Source of the DNA: Couchioplanes caeruleus
GTDB lineage: Bacteria; Actinomycetota; Actinomycetes; Mycobacteriales; Micromonosporaceae
Reading direction: 5' to 3'
Length of the DNA: 64,000 nt
Assembly (NCBI RefSeq): GCF_003751945.1
Contig: NZ_RJKL01000001.1
Coordinates: 2,418,001 to 2,482,000 of the forward strand
In this document: piece by piece, positions 19,705 to 29,752 of the stretch
Layout: every line of letters begins with the position of its first letter
Numbering within the stretch: position 1 is the first letter of the stretch
Made by a program: the position numbers and the translations under genes
Notes under the pieces: model-generated
Databases searched by the model: none
What the model was told of the DNA's origin: nothing
What the model saw: only the letters and a program-made list of their open reading frames with translations

Positions 19705-19835
19705 ACCCCGGGCTTCCAAGCTCCCAGCCCGGCCCTCTAGGCCCGGGTTCCCAGGCCCTCGGCCCCGGATCCCGGCCTCGCCACTGCCGGCCGTGCCCCT
19801 CCCGCGTTCCCTGCAGCCCGGCCGCCGGGGCACAG

Positions 19836-20069
19836 TCAGGTCATCCGCCCCTCACGGGCGAGGCGCTTGCGTTCGCGCTGTTCCCGAGTGAACCGCTTGC
19901 GCGCCTCCAGGTCGCGTTTCCACTGCTCGCGGGCCGGTTGCTCGCATCCGTGCACGGCGTTCGCGGTCTGTGCGGGCCCGATCATCGACCGGAAGAACCA
20001 GTCGTCGAAGGTGGCGTGGAACCAGCGCACGAACCGATTCCGGCGCGAAGCCCGTTCGTTCTCCGGCAT
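19836..20069 (-). CDS. Small basic hypothetical protein divergent from the OhrR-type regulator
   Basis: This 77-residue protein starts MPENERASRRNRFVRWFH and has an aromatic helix (FDDWFFRSMIGPAQ) and a very basic C-terminus (RKRFTREQRERKRLAREGR). No family is recognised. A GGGGAGGG site lies upstream of the ATG at 20069. It is transcribed divergently from the OhrR-type regulator and shares its operator region, so it may be a regulatory target in place of the usual ohr peroxidase gene, which is absent here. Confidence 0.6.
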   Translation of the reverse strand: MPENERASRRNRFVRWFHATFDDWFFRSMIGPAQTANAVHGCEQPAREQWKRDLEARKRFTREQRERKRLAREGRMT

Positions 20070-20100
20070 GGCGAGCAGCCCTCCCCAGATACTTGGTGGT

Positions 20101-20126
20101 CCAATCATTGGTATCCCAACTATTGG
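20101..20126. promoter_or_regulatory. Double palindromic operator between the small gene and ohrR
   Basis: Two inverted repeats, CCAATCATTGG (20101-20111) and CCAACTATTGG (20116-20126), each followed by TA, lie 15 bp apart between the divergent starts. MarR/OhrR dimers bind such palindromes, so this is probably the autoregulatory site. Confidence 0.65.
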
Positions 20127-20157
20127 TAGCCTAGCGGGCGACCTGAGGAGAACCGCC

Positions 20158-20610
20158 GTGAGTGAGCCGATCGACACCACCGACCCGCTGGCGCTCGAGC
20201 GGCAAGTCTGCTTCGCCCTCTCGGTGGCCGCCCGCAGCGTCGTGGCCGTCTACCGTCCGCTGCTGGAGCCCCTGGGCCTGACCCACCCGCAGTACCTGGT
20301 GATGCTGGCTCTCTGGCAACACGCGCCCCTGTCGGTGCGCCGCCTGAGCGAGCTCCTCCAGCTCGACCCCGGCACCCTGTCGCCGCTGCTCAAGAGGCTC
20401 GAATCGGTCGGCTACCTGCGCCGCGAGCGGGACCGCAGCGACGAGCGCAGCCTGGCCATCGTCCTGACCACCGAGGGCCGGGCCCTGCGGGACAAGGCCG
20501 AGCGGATTCCGCCGGCCGTGGTGCAGCGGCTCGGGATGCCGATCGAGGATCTCCAGCATCTGCACGCCGCCCTCACCCGAGTCATCGCCGCCGCGAAACC
20601 GCCGGCCTGA
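20158..20610 (+). CDS. ohrR: MarR family regulator, OhrR-type
   Basis: This 150-residue winged-helix regulator matches OhrR along its whole length. It has LERQVCFALSVAARS with the peroxide-sensing Cys at residue 18, PLGLTHPQYLVMLALW, the recognition region LDPGTLSPLLKRLE, and the wing RDRSDERSLAIVLT. OhrR represses organic-hydroperoxide resistance genes until Cys is oxidised. The GTG at 20158 follows GAGGAG at 6-7 bases. No ohr peroxidase gene flanks it. The 3' end of the gene begins a set of degenerate tandem repeats. Confidence 0.85.
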   Translation: MSEPIDTTDPLALERQVCFALSVAARSVVAVYRPLLEPLGLTHPQYLVMLALWQHAPLSVRRLSELLQLDPGTLSPLLKRLESVGYLRRERDRSDERSLAIVLTTEGRALRDKAERIPPAVVQRLGMPIEDLQHLHAALTRVIAAAKPPA

Positions 20611-20760
20611 GTCTTCGCCCCGATCTCGGCCGACCGCGAAGCCGCCGGCCCAGGTTCCCGCTCAGAACCCGGCCCGCCGAAACCGCCGACCCGAGTTCCC
20701 ACTCAGAACCCCGCCAGCCACGAAACCACCAGTCCGGGGCCCCGTTCAGATCCCGGCGCC
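20594..20760. repeat. Degenerate 41-43-bp repeats continuing from the ohrR 3' end
   Basis: Units starting CGAAACCGCCGGCC occur at 20594 (inside the last codons and stop of ohrR), 20637, 20678 and 20721. The later units share CGAA(A/G)CC, then GTTCCC and CTCAGAACCC, and diverge progressively. The downstream copies are non-coding. Confidence 0.75.
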
Positions 20761-20968
20761 GCACATCTCCGGCCGGCACCTTTCCCCGTACCCATCGCAT
20801 GGCGTGACGCTGTCCACATAGGTCCTGATTCGCGGTGATCTGCGGGGCCACGCAGCGTCGGATGACGGACTCGGGCGTCATACTTGTCGGTGAGCCCGGA
20901 CATGCAAGATGACCTATAGGATGCGCTGGTGGGCGGCGACGAGACTCCGATAATGGCCGAGGTTCCCG

Positions 20969-21688
20969 GTGCGGACGACGCCCTTCGCCCGGCGGCGCGT
21001 GCCGCCCTCCCCTGCCCGGAGCGGGCCGCCTGGACCGGTTCGCCCGCCGACACCCGGTCCCGGGAAGTCCACATTGGATGACAATCTCGCGACCCGGCAC
21101 CGGGCGCGGTGGCACCTCGCCGCCACCTGGATCCTCCTCGCGGCCGCGACCATCACCTTCTCCTGGCTGACGACGGAGTCCTACCTCCGCCAGACGCTCA
21201 GCCCGCCGCGCAGCGAGGCGGAAACGACGATCAGCGACTGCCGGACCGCGGCGTCGTGCGCACCGGACGCCGCGGAACTCGTCGACCAGCAACTCGCGTA
21301 CCTGAGAACCACCAGGGTCCTGGCCTACCTGTCCGGATGGTCGATCACGATCCTGGCGACGGTCATCCTCGCCATCGCCACCTGGCGCATCCTCCGAGCC
21401 CACAACGACCGAGCCGCCCGGCTTCTCACCACCGCCTGGAAGGCACAGGCCGGAGCGGCGCTGTTCCTCCTCACCGCGATGGCGACCGGCCTCGCCGCCG
21501 GCGCCCGCAGATTGGCGGACATACCGGACGCGGCCCGCATGTCCACCTTCATCGGCGCCTTCGACTCACCCTTCTCCGATGCGGGCCATCTCTCCTTCCT
21601 GGCCTGGCTCCTCGGCGTCAGCGCCGCCATGTCCATCGCCATCCGGACCCTGCGACAGCCACTCACGGCCAGAGCGGACCCGCCCTAG
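20969..21688 (+). CDS. Hypothetical membrane protein
   Basis: If started at the GTG at 20969, this 239-residue protein has a Pro/Arg-rich N-terminus. A first transmembrane segment follows (WHLAATWILLAAATITFSW), then an extracytoplasmic loop with two cysteines (SDCRTAASCAPD), and three further hydrophobic segments. The ohrR-associated repeats end about 200 bp upstream. An alternative TTG at 21074 has GGGAAG upstream and would remove the Pro-rich leader. No family is recognised. Confidence 0.55.
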   Translation: MRTTPFARRRVPPSPARSGPPGPVRPPTPGPGKSTLDDNLATRHRARWHLAATWILLAAATITFSWLTTESYLRQTLSPPRSEAETTISDCRTAASCAPDAAELVDQQLAYLRTTRVLAYLSGWSITILATVILAIATWRILRAHNDRAARLLTTAWKAQAGAALFLLTAMATGLAAGARRLADIPDAARMSTFIGAFDSPFSDAGHLSFLAWLLGVSAAMSIAIRTLRQPLTARADPP

Positions 21689-21912
21689 AACCACGGCCGC
21701 CAGGGCACGGTACGGCAGCGACATGGGTCTTCCTGGTCAGAGCTTCTCTCAAGCGACCGCATGGTCAGAGCAGGGACAACAGGGATGATCGCGGGCTCAC
21801 GGTGCGGGCGGGCGGGTCGCCTCCGCGAGACCGGCGGACACGCCGAAGCCCCGCCACCCTCAGGAGGAAGGATTCCGGGGCTCCGGCCGGATCGGCGTTG
21901 GCAACAGGTGAA

Positions 21913-23574
<1,662 letters not shown>

Positions 23575-23582
23575 GCTTTGTC

Positions 23583-23588
23583 ATCGTA
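23583..23588 (-). promoter_or_regulatory. Likely -10 element of rnpB
   Basis: On the minus strand TACGAT lies about 8-12 bases upstream of the P1 5' strand of rnpB, as expected for a housekeeping sigma factor. No clear -35 box was recognised. Confidence 0.4.
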
Positions 23589-23643
23589 GCGGGCGGCCCG
23601 CCGCGCGGCGCCGGCGCGGCCCGCGCCGTAGATTCTTCGCATC

Positions 23644-24525
23644 ATGGATGTTGGTCATGTTCTTCTGCTGGTCGCCGCCGGTCTTGCCGCCGGGGTCGTC
23701 AATGCCATCGCCGGCGGCGGGTCGCTGATCACGTTTCCGAGCCTGCTCGGGGTCGGGTTGCCGTCGGTCGAGGCGAATGTCACGAATTCGGTGTCGGTCT
23801 TTCCCGGGTACGTGTCAAGCGTGGCCGGTAGCCGGGCGGATCTGGCCGGTCAGGGGCGGCGGGCGGCGTCGATCCTGCCGACGAGCGCGCTCGGGGGCGC
23901 CGCGGGGTGTGCGCTGCTGCTGGGTACGCCGGCGCGGGCCTTCGAGGTCGTCGTGCCGTTCCTCGTGCTCGCCGCGACGGCGACGCTGGCTTTCCAGGAG
24001 CGGCTGCGCGCCCTGGTCGGCCGGAGGAGCCGGGCCGGCGCCGCCCGGAGAAGCCAGACCGGCGCCGCCCGGGAAAGCCAGACCGGCGCCGGCCGTAATG
24101 GCCAGGCCGAGGCCGACCGGAAAAGCCGGACCGGCGTCGGCCAGGACAGCCCGGCCGGCCCCGATCGGCGGGTGGCGCTGCATGTGGTCGTCTTCATCGG
24201 GGCCGTCTACGGCGGCTATTTCGGCGCGGCTCTCGGCGTCATGTACGTGGCCGCTCTCGCCCTGGTCCTCGACGAGTCGCTGAACCGGATCAATGCGCTC
24301 AAGAATGTGCTGTCCGCCTGCGTCGGTCTCGTTACCGTCGTCGTCTTCGCCATCTTCGCGAAGATCCATTGGGGAGCCGTGCTCGTCGTCGCTCCCGCCA
24401 CCGTGGTCGGAGGGTACGCCGGTGCCCGTCTCGCGAGACGCCTGCCCGCGCCCGTACTGAAAGCCCTGATCGTCACATTCGGTGCGGTGATCGGAGTGGT
24501 GCTGCTCTGGCGGGCCTTCCGATGA
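23644..24525 (+). CDS. TauE/SafE family permease (sulfite exporter-like)
   Basis: This 293-residue inner-membrane protein has TauE/SafE features. The N-terminal half has AAGLAAGVVNAIAGGGSLITFPSL and VEANVTNSVSVFPGY, and the C-terminal half has GGYFGAALGVMYVA and LNRINALKNVLSACV. The family exports organosulfur compounds or other anions. An unusual 48-residue cytoplasmic loop of six 8-residue repeats separates the halves. The ATG at 23644 gives MDVGHVLLLVAAGLAAG. The gene lies 70 bp from rnpB on the opposite strand. Confidence 0.85.
   Translation: MDVGHVLLLVAAGLAAGVVNAIAGGGSLITFPSLLGVGLPSVEANVTNSVSVFPGYVSSVAGSRADLAGQGRRAASILPTSALGGAAGCALLLGTPARAFEVVVPFLVLAATATLAFQERLRALVGRRSRAGAARRSQTGAARESQTGAGRNGQAEADRKSRTGVGQDSPAGPDRRVALHVVVFIGAVYGGYFGAALGVMYVAALALVLDESLNRINALKNVLSACVGLVTVVVFAIFAKIHWGAVLVVAPATVVGGYAGARLARRLPAPVLKALIVTFGAVIGVVLLWRAFR
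24022..24165 (+). repeat. 24-bp tandem repeat x6 inside the TauE/SafE gene
   Basis: Six imperfect 24-bp units encode RRSRAGAA, RRSQTGAA, RESQTGAG, RNGQAEAD, RKSRTGVG and QDSPAGPD, a basic hydrophilic insert in the central cytoplasmic loop. The reading frame is kept. Confidence 0.9.
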
Positions 24526-24553
24526 CAGAATGCCGACGACGAGGGAAGGGCAC

Positions 24554-25015
24554 ATGGCTGAGGATGAGGCGGCGCTGAGCGTCATCGAGACCCAGGTCGC
24601 GATGATCGTCCGGCTGGGTGAGGCCACCCGGCGCAGTTCGCCGCGGCCGCATCGGGCGCTGGATCGGGCGGCGTACGTGATCCTTCGGCTGCTGCAGGAG
24701 GCCGGCCCGCAGAACGTGTCGGCCGTCGCCCATCGGCTCAATCTGGACGGTTCGACGGTGACCCGGCAGGTCGGCGCGATGCACCGCGACGGTCTGGTCG
24801 AGCGCAGCCCGGATCCCGAGGACGGGCGGGGCACCGTGATCGCCGCGACCGTGCGGGGGCTGGCCCAGGTGGATGCGGTGAGCCAGGCCCGCCGCGAGCT
24901 CTACGACACGGTGCTCAGAGACTGGACGCCCCATGAGCGCAAGGAGCTCGCGGCGGTGCTGGAACGGCTGACCCGCGACATGGACACCTACATCAAGGGT
25001 CGCGGCACTGCCTAG
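24554..25015 (+). CDS. MarR family transcriptional regulator
   Basis: This 153-residue winged-helix protein has LDRAAYVILRLLQEAGPQNVSAVAHRLNLDGSTVTRQVGAM as the helix-turn-helix and a wing SPDPEDGRGTVIAATV. The fold and length are those of MarR-type repressors that respond to small molecules. The ATG at 24554 follows GGGAAGGG. It lies 28 bp after the TauE/SafE gene on the same strand, so the two may form an operon. Its end overlaps the convergent symporter stop by the four bases CTAG. Confidence 0.85.
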   Translation: MAEDEAALSVIETQVAMIVRLGEATRRSSPRPHRALDRAAYVILRLLQEAGPQNVSAVAHRLNLDGSTVTRQVGAMHRDGLVERSPDPEDGRGTVIAATVRGLAQVDAVSQARRELYDTVLRDWTPHERKELAAVLERLTRDMDTYIKGRGTA

Positions 25016-26658
25016 GTCGAGGAGCCGATCGCGTCCGGGGTGGTGCGGGCCTTCTCCAGGCGCGGGTCTCCCTCGTCGGCGAAGTAGTCGTCCGGTGTGG
25101 TGCCGTCCACGCCCTCGGGGGTCTTGACCGCCCGCAGGATCAGCGTCGCGAGGACCGCGACCAGCAGGTTGACCGCGACCGCGATGAAGCCGACGTAGAT
25201 CGTCCTCTTGGTGTCGACGCCGAACTCGGCGAGCGGGAACGCCGAGCCGCCGAAGTGCTTTCGCCCGGTCGCCGCGTTGGGGATCTGGTAAAGCATCCAC
25301 ATGCCCAGGGCCATGCCCGCGGCCCAGCCGGCGATCAGGCCGCCGCGGTGCAGCCAGCGGGTGTAGAGGCCGAGGGCCACCGCCGGGGCGGTCTGCAGGA
25401 TGATGACGCCGCCGATGAGCTGCAGGTCGATGGAGAACTGCGGGTCGAGGAAGATGATGCAGGCCACCGCGCCGACCTTGACCACCAGCGACGTGATCTT
25501 GGAGACGTTCGCCTCCTGGGCCGGCGTGGCGTCCTTTCTCAGATATTCCTTGTAGATGTTGCGAGTGAACAGGTTCGCCGCCGCGATCGACATGATCGCC
25601 GCCGGGACCAGGGCGCCGATGCCGATGGCCGCGAACGCGACGCCCGTGAACCAGGCCGGGAACTGCTGGTCGAACAGCAGCGGCACGACCGTGTTGTTGT
25701 CCACACTGCCGGCGTTGGTGCCGGGCAGCGGCTTCACGCCCGCCGAGATCGCCATGTAACCCAGCAGAGCGATCAGACCCAGCAGCAGACTGTACGCAGG
25801 CAGCGCCGACATGTTGCGCTTGATGACGTTGCGGTTCTTGCTCGCGAGGACGCCGGTGATGCTGTGCGGGTACAGGAACAGAGCCAGGGCCGAACCGAGC
25901 GCCAGGGTGACGTACTGGAGCTGGTTGTTGGCGTTGAGGATGATCCCGTCGCCCGGCGCCGCGGACGCCTGGAACTTGGCGTTCGCGTCGTCGAAGATGG
26001 TGCTCCAGCCGCCGAGCTTGTACGGCAGGTAGAGCACCGCCACCAGGATCACGATGTAGATCAGCGTGTCCTTGACGAACGCGATGAGCGCCGGGGCACG
26101 CAACCCGGACTGATATGTGTACGCGGCCAGGATCGCGAACGCCACGATGATCGGGGCGTGCCGGGCCAGCGCGCTCTCGCCGGTGACGCCCATCGTCTTG
26201 AGCACGGCCTCGATGCCGACGAGCTGCAGCGCGATGTACGGCATGGTCGCCACGATGCCGGTGATCGCGACGAGCAATGCGAGCGTCGGGGAGTCGAAGC
26301 GGGTGCGGACGAAGTCGGCCGGGGTCACGAAGCCGTGCCGGTGCGACACCGACCAGAGCCGGATGAGGATCAGGAAGAACAACGGATAGATGACCACGGT
26401 GTACGGCACCGCGAAGAACCCGGCCGCGCCGGCGCCGAAGATCAGCGCGGGAACCGCCACGAACGTGTACGCGGTGTAGAGGTCGCCGCCGACCAGGAAC
26501 CAGGTGATCCAGCCGCCGAAGCTGCGCCCGCCGAGCCCCCACTCGTCGAGGTGGGCCATGTCCTGGGGCGCACGCCACCGGGCCGCCACGAAACCCATGC
26601 CGCTGACGATGAGGAACAGGACCGTGAAGACGACGATCTCGGTGATGTGGTCGCTCAT
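25012..26658 (-). CDS. Sodium:solute symporter, monocarboxylate (acetate/pyruvate) type
   Basis: This 548-residue protein is of the SSS family with about 13 transmembrane segments. Family signatures include the N-terminal GLGGRSFGGWITWFLVGGDLYTAYTF, SHRHGFVTPADFVRTRF, ALFLYPHSITGVLASKNR and GIGALVPAAIMSIAAANLFTRN. It resembles MctP/MctC permeases that import short monocarboxylates. The short DUF3311 protein encoded just upstream supports that assignment, since the two genes commonly occur together. The start ATG overlaps the DUF3311 stop (ATGA). Confidence 0.87.
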   Translation of the reverse strand: MSDHITEIVVFTVLFLIVSGMGFVAARWRAPQDMAHLDEWGLGGRSFGGWITWFLVGGDLYTAYTFVAVPALIFGAGAAGFFAVPYTVVIYPLFFLILIRLWSVSHRHGFVTPADFVRTRFDSPTLALLVAITGIVATMPYIALQLVGIEAVLKTMGVTGESALARHAPIIVAFAILAAYTYQSGLRAPALIAFVKDTLIYIVILVAVLYLPYKLGGWSTIFDDANAKFQASAAPGDGIILNANNQLQYVTLALGSALALFLYPHSITGVLASKNRNVIKRNMSALPAYSLLLGLIALLGYMAISAGVKPLPGTNAGSVDNNTVVPLLFDQQFPAWFTGVAFAAIGIGALVPAAIMSIAAANLFTRNIYKEYLRKDATPAQEANVSKITSLVVKVGAVACIIFLDPQFSIDLQLIGGVIILQTAPAVALGLYTRWLHRGGLIAGWAAGMALGMWMLYQIPNAATGRKHFGGSAFPLAEFGVDTKRTIYVGFIAVAVNLLVAVLATLILRAVKTPEGVDGTTPDDYFADEGDPRLEKARTTPDAIGSST

Positions 26659-27035
26659 CGCCCGGCTCCTTCGCCGTCGGCCGCCGAAGCGTCGCCCGCC
26701 GAAGCGCCGGTCGCCGAAGCGCCGGTCGCCGAAGCGCCGGTCGCCGAAGCGCCGGTCGCCGAAGCGCCGGTCGCGGAAACGCCGGCCGCTGAGGCGTCGT
26801 CCGTTGAGGCGGCGGAACGAGGTGCCGGGCGGCGGGTGGCCAGGTAGACGGCGGACGTGGTGGCCACCCCGAGGAGGATGAACGCCAACTGCAGCCAGTA
26901 GAACATCGGGAAGCCGAGGAGCCGCGGTTCGTCGCGGTTGTAGAGCGGGGTCAGCAGCGGCACGACGATCGGAACGACGAGCAGCCAGTTCCACGGGCTG
27001 CGGTCACTGCGGCCGGAACGTACGGATTCCGTCAT
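26655..27035 (-). CDS. DUF3311 small membrane protein with repetitive Ala/Thr/Gly tail
   Basis: This is a 126-residue partner of the downstream symporter. Residues about 15-70 form the DUF3311 core: WNWLLVVPIVVPLLTPLYNRDEP, then GFPMFYWLQLAFILLGVATTSAVYLATRR, two membrane helices. The last 50 residues are mostly a pentapeptide repeat (GASAT) that is unlike the rest of the family. Its 4-bp overlap with the symporter implies translational coupling. It probably assists symporter function or stability. Confidence 0.83.
   Translation of the reverse strand: MTESVRSGRSDRSPWNWLLVVPIVVPLLTPLYNRDEPRLLGFPMFYWLQLAFILLGVATTSAVYLATRRPAPRSAASTDDASAAGVSATGASATGASATGASATGASATGASAGDASAADGEGAGR
26686..26805 (-). 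repeat. 15-bp tandem repeat, about eight units, in DUF3311 gene
   Basis: The unit GAAGCGCCGGTCGCC recurs at 26701, 26716, 26731 and 26746, nearly perfectly at 26761, with diverged units at 26686, 26776 and 26791. It encodes the GASAT repeats and keeps frame. Confidence 0.9.
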
Positions 27036-27181
27036 GGTGGCACCTCCTCTTCACCGGTATGCACGGCCATCGGCCGCAGGTTACCGAGAGGTGCCGTGCC
27101 CGCACCGGGCCCGCGATCATGATGCGCCGAACGGCCAGGGTGGTGCGCCGAACGGCACACCACCGGCGCAATCGACGTGGG

Positions 27182-28471
27182 TCAGTGCCGCGAGAGAACC
27201 GCCGAGATCGTACGGGTCAGCGAGGCGTTCTCGTCGTCGCCGTCGAGCGACCACATCATCGCCCCGCCCAGCCCCTGGATACGGATGTACGCCGCCTTCT
27301 GCGCGACCTGCGCCGGGTCGTCGTACGTCCAGAAGGTGGTGCCGTCGAAGAGCCACGAGTGCCCGGCCCGCCAGTCACGGTGGACGGTGAAGCCCTGCGC
27401 GGGCAGGTTCTTGAGCACCTTCCAGTCCTCGGTGCCGACCGCGAAGGTGCCGGGCGCACCGCCGGCGGCCGGGGCGAACAGGCCGTCGCCGCCGCCGGTC
27501 ACACCGGTCCAGCCCTGGCCGTAGTACGGGATGCCGAGCACGAGCTTGCGGTCCGGCGCGCCCAGGTCACGCCACGCGCCCACGGCGACCTCGGCGGAGA
27601 AGTCGGGGTCGTCGGGTGCGCCCGCCGGTACGCGCAGGGCGGACTGCTGGTTCGTGCGCGGGTCCCACGAGCCGTGGAAGTCGTAGCCCTGCACCGTACC
27701 GAAATCGAGGTGTCGGAAGATCTCTCCCTCGAAGCCCGCCTCGACCTTGGCGGGGGCGGCCGGCAGGAACGCGGTCAGGTCGTAGCGCTTCTTCGTGGTG
27801 CGCGAGAGCCGGTCGAGCTGCCTGCGGAACTCGGCGGTGAGCAACGTGAAGTTCCGCTTGTCCTCGGGGCGGAAGACGTTGCCCGCGTTGCCCTCGGAGC
27901 CCGGCCATTCCCAGTCGAGGTCGATGCCGTCGAAGATGCCGGCGGCCACCCCGGCGCTCAGTCCGGGCAGGTTTCCCTTGATCCACAGGTCCACGCAGGA
28001 GCTGACCAGCTTCCGGCGGGAGTCGTCGGTCAGGGCGGCGTCGGAGAAGTGGGCCGAGCCGGTCCATCCGCCGAGGGAGATCAGCACCCGCAGGGCGGGA
28101 TTGCGCTGCTTGAGCTCGGCGAGCTGGTGCAGGTTGCCGGCCAGCGGCTGACCGGCCTCGTCGGCGACGCCGTCCACGCTGCGCTCGGCGGAGAACAGCG
28201 TCTGCCAGTCCGCCCAGGGGTCGGCCGAGTCGCAGACGCCGGCCGCGGTGACCGGGCCGAAGGCGTAGTTGAGGTGGGTGAGCCGGGCGGCCGCGCCCGA
28301 CCGCTCCACCTTGGCGAGCGGGAAGTCGCGGCCGTAGATCCCCCACTGCGTGAAGTATCCGACCTTGACCGGAGGTTTTCTGCCGTGTGCCGCGGCTGCG
28401 CCCGGTGCGGCGGTCAGGCCGACCAGGACGGTCACGGCGACGGCGAGGAGGCGACGGGCGGATCCGCGCAT
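27182..28471 (-). CDS. Secreted GH18 chitinase
   Basis: This endo-type chitinase cleaves beta-1,4-N-acetylglucosamine polymers outside the cell with substrate-assisted catalysis. The 429-residue protein starts with a signal peptide (RRLLAVAVTVLVGL, then APGAAAAHG). The GH18 barrel has VLISLGGWTGSAHF and the catalytic DGIDLDWEWP (DxxDxDxE, Glu as acid), and ends with GGAMMWSLDGDD. There is no carbohydrate-binding module. The ATG at 28471 follows GGGAGGG closely. An AT-richer inverted-repeat region lies just upstream and may control it. Confidence 0.92.
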   Translation of the reverse strand: MRGSARRLLAVAVTVLVGLTAAPGAAAAHGRKPPVKVGYFTQWGIYGRDFPLAKVERSGAAARLTHLNYAFGPVTAAGVCDSADPWADWQTLFSAERSVDGVADEAGQPLAGNLHQLAELKQRNPALRVLISLGGWTGSAHFSDAALTDDSRRKLVSSCVDLWIKGNLPGLSAGVAAGIFDGIDLDWEWPGSEGNAGNVFRPEDKRNFTLLTAEFRRQLDRLSRTTKKRYDLTAFLPAAPAKVEAGFEGEIFRHLDFGTVQGYDFHGSWDPRTNQQSALRVPAGAPDDPDFSAEVAVGAWRDLGAPDRKLVLGIPYYGQGWTGVTGGGDGLFAPAAGGAPGTFAVGTEDWKVLKNLPAQGFTVHRDWRAGHSWLFDGTTFWTYDDPAQVAQKAAYIRIQGLGGAMMWSLDGDDENASLTRTISAVLSRH

Positions 28472-28487
28472 GAGCCCTCCCGGGCGA

Positions 28488-28525
28488 GCGTTTAAGAAAG
28501 TTTCCTGATTGAGGAAGCTAAACGC
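28488..28525. promoter_or_regulatory. Nested inverted repeats between RNase H/CobC and chitinase genes
   Basis: GCGTTTA (28488) and TAAACGC (28519) form a perfect outer inverted repeat. Inside it TTCCT (28502) pairs with AGGAA (28512). It is AT-rich for this genome and 17-54 bp from the chitinase start. It could be a chitinase operator or the end of the upstream transcript. Confidence 0.4.
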
Positions 28526-28554
28526 CCACCCCCGCAGGGTCAAGAGACGCCGAT

Positions 28555-29667
28555 CTATCTGAGGTGCGCCGTCTCGTTCACCGACCGTACGGCGATGCCG
28601 CCGTCCGGCCACATGTCGACCGTGGACACCCCGGCCGCGTCGAGGAAGAGCCGGTGCAGGAACGTGTCGCTCGCCGCGAGCGCGTCGCGCAGGATCAGCT
28701 TGATCGGCGAGACGTGCGAGACCACCACCACCACCGACGACGGGTACGCGGACTGCAGCGTCGCCAGCGCCCCCCGGATCCGCTTCGACACGGCCTGGAA
28801 CGACTCTCCGCCCGGCGGCGCGACGCTCGTCGACCCGAGCCACTTGTCCAGCTCGCCGGGCCAGCGGTCGCGCACCTCGCCGAAGGTCAGCCCCTCCCAG
28901 TCGCCGAAGTCGCACTCGATCAGCTCGGGCATCACGGTCACCGTCACGTTGCCCAGCTCGGCGGCGATGTGCTCGGCGGTACGCGTACACCGGCGCAGGG
29001 GTGAGGAGACGACGGCCGCGACGTCGCGGCTGATGCCGGCCACCCTCCCGGCCGCCGCCATGGCCTGGGCCTCGCCCTCGTCGCAGAGCGGGACGTCGCC
29101 GCGCCCGGAGTAACGGCCCTGCTTGGTGAGGGCGGTCTCGCCGTGGCGCACCAGGATCAGCCGGGTGGCGGCCTCCAGGGACGGCGGCGCCCAGCTCCTC
29201 GGCGGCGCCTTCGCCTCGGGCTCGATCACGTCCCGGACCGGCTTGCCCGCCGCCTCGTCCATCGCCCGGTTGGCCAGGGCGTCGGCCAGCTTGTTGCGCT
29301 CGCGCGGGATCCAGTCGAAGGTCACCGACGAGAAGCCGTCCACCAGGGTGGCGGCCTCGGCGGCGAGCGGGCGCAGCCCCGGGTTCTTGATCTGCCAGCG
29401 GCCGGACATCTGCTCGACGACCAGCTTCGAGTCCATCCGTACGTCGACCCGGGTGGCGCCCAGCTCGGCCGCGGCCCGCAGACCCGCGATCAGCCCCGAA
29501 TACTCGGCCACGTTGTTGGTGGTGGCGCCCAGGGCACCGGCACGCTCGAGCAGGACGTCGCCGCTGGCCGGGTCACGGACGACGGCGCCGTACCCGGCCG
29601 GCCCGGGGTTGCCCCGCGATCCGCCGTCGGCCTCGACGACGACCCTGAGGTCACGCACAGTGCTCAT
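28555..29667 (-). CDS. Bifunctional RNase H / histidine phosphatase (CobC-like)
   Basis: This is a 370-residue fusion. The N-terminal RNase HI domain has ADGGSRGNPGPAGYG, NNVAEYSGLIAGL and VRMDSKLVVEQM, giving the catalytic acidic residues. The C-terminal histidine-phosphatase domain (from about 170) has LILVRHGETALTKQGRYSG, SSPLRRCTRTAEHI and VVSHVSPIK. The architecture and the two downstream genes match the Rv2228c locus of M. tuberculosis, where RNase H and an acid phosphatase linked to cobalamin synthesis are fused. The ATG start is MSTVRDLRVVVEADGG. Confidence 0.93.
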   Translation of the reverse strand: MSTVRDLRVVVEADGGSRGNPGPAGYGAVVRDPASGDVLLERAGALGATTNNVAEYSGLIAGLRAAAELGATRVDVRMDSKLVVEQMSGRWQIKNPGLRPLAAEAATLVDGFSSVTFDWIPRERNKLADALANRAMDEAAGKPVRDVIEPEAKAPPRSWAPPSLEAATRLILVRHGETALTKQGRYSGRGDVPLCDEGEAQAMAAAGRVAGISRDVAAVVSSPLRRCTRTAEHIAAELGNVTVTVMPELIECDFGDWEGLTFGEVRDRWPGELDKWLGSTSVAPPGGESFQAVSKRIRGALATLQSAYPSSVVVVVSHVSPIKLILRDALAASDTFLHRLFLDAAGVSTVDMWPDGGIAVRSVNETAHLR

Positions 29668-29752
29668 GATTCGCTTCCTCGTGCGGCGCTGCAGGGGCGA
29701 CGTCCTGCTTCCGCTGCGCTCCGGCAGAACGCCGCCGCGCCGACGCGGTCGC

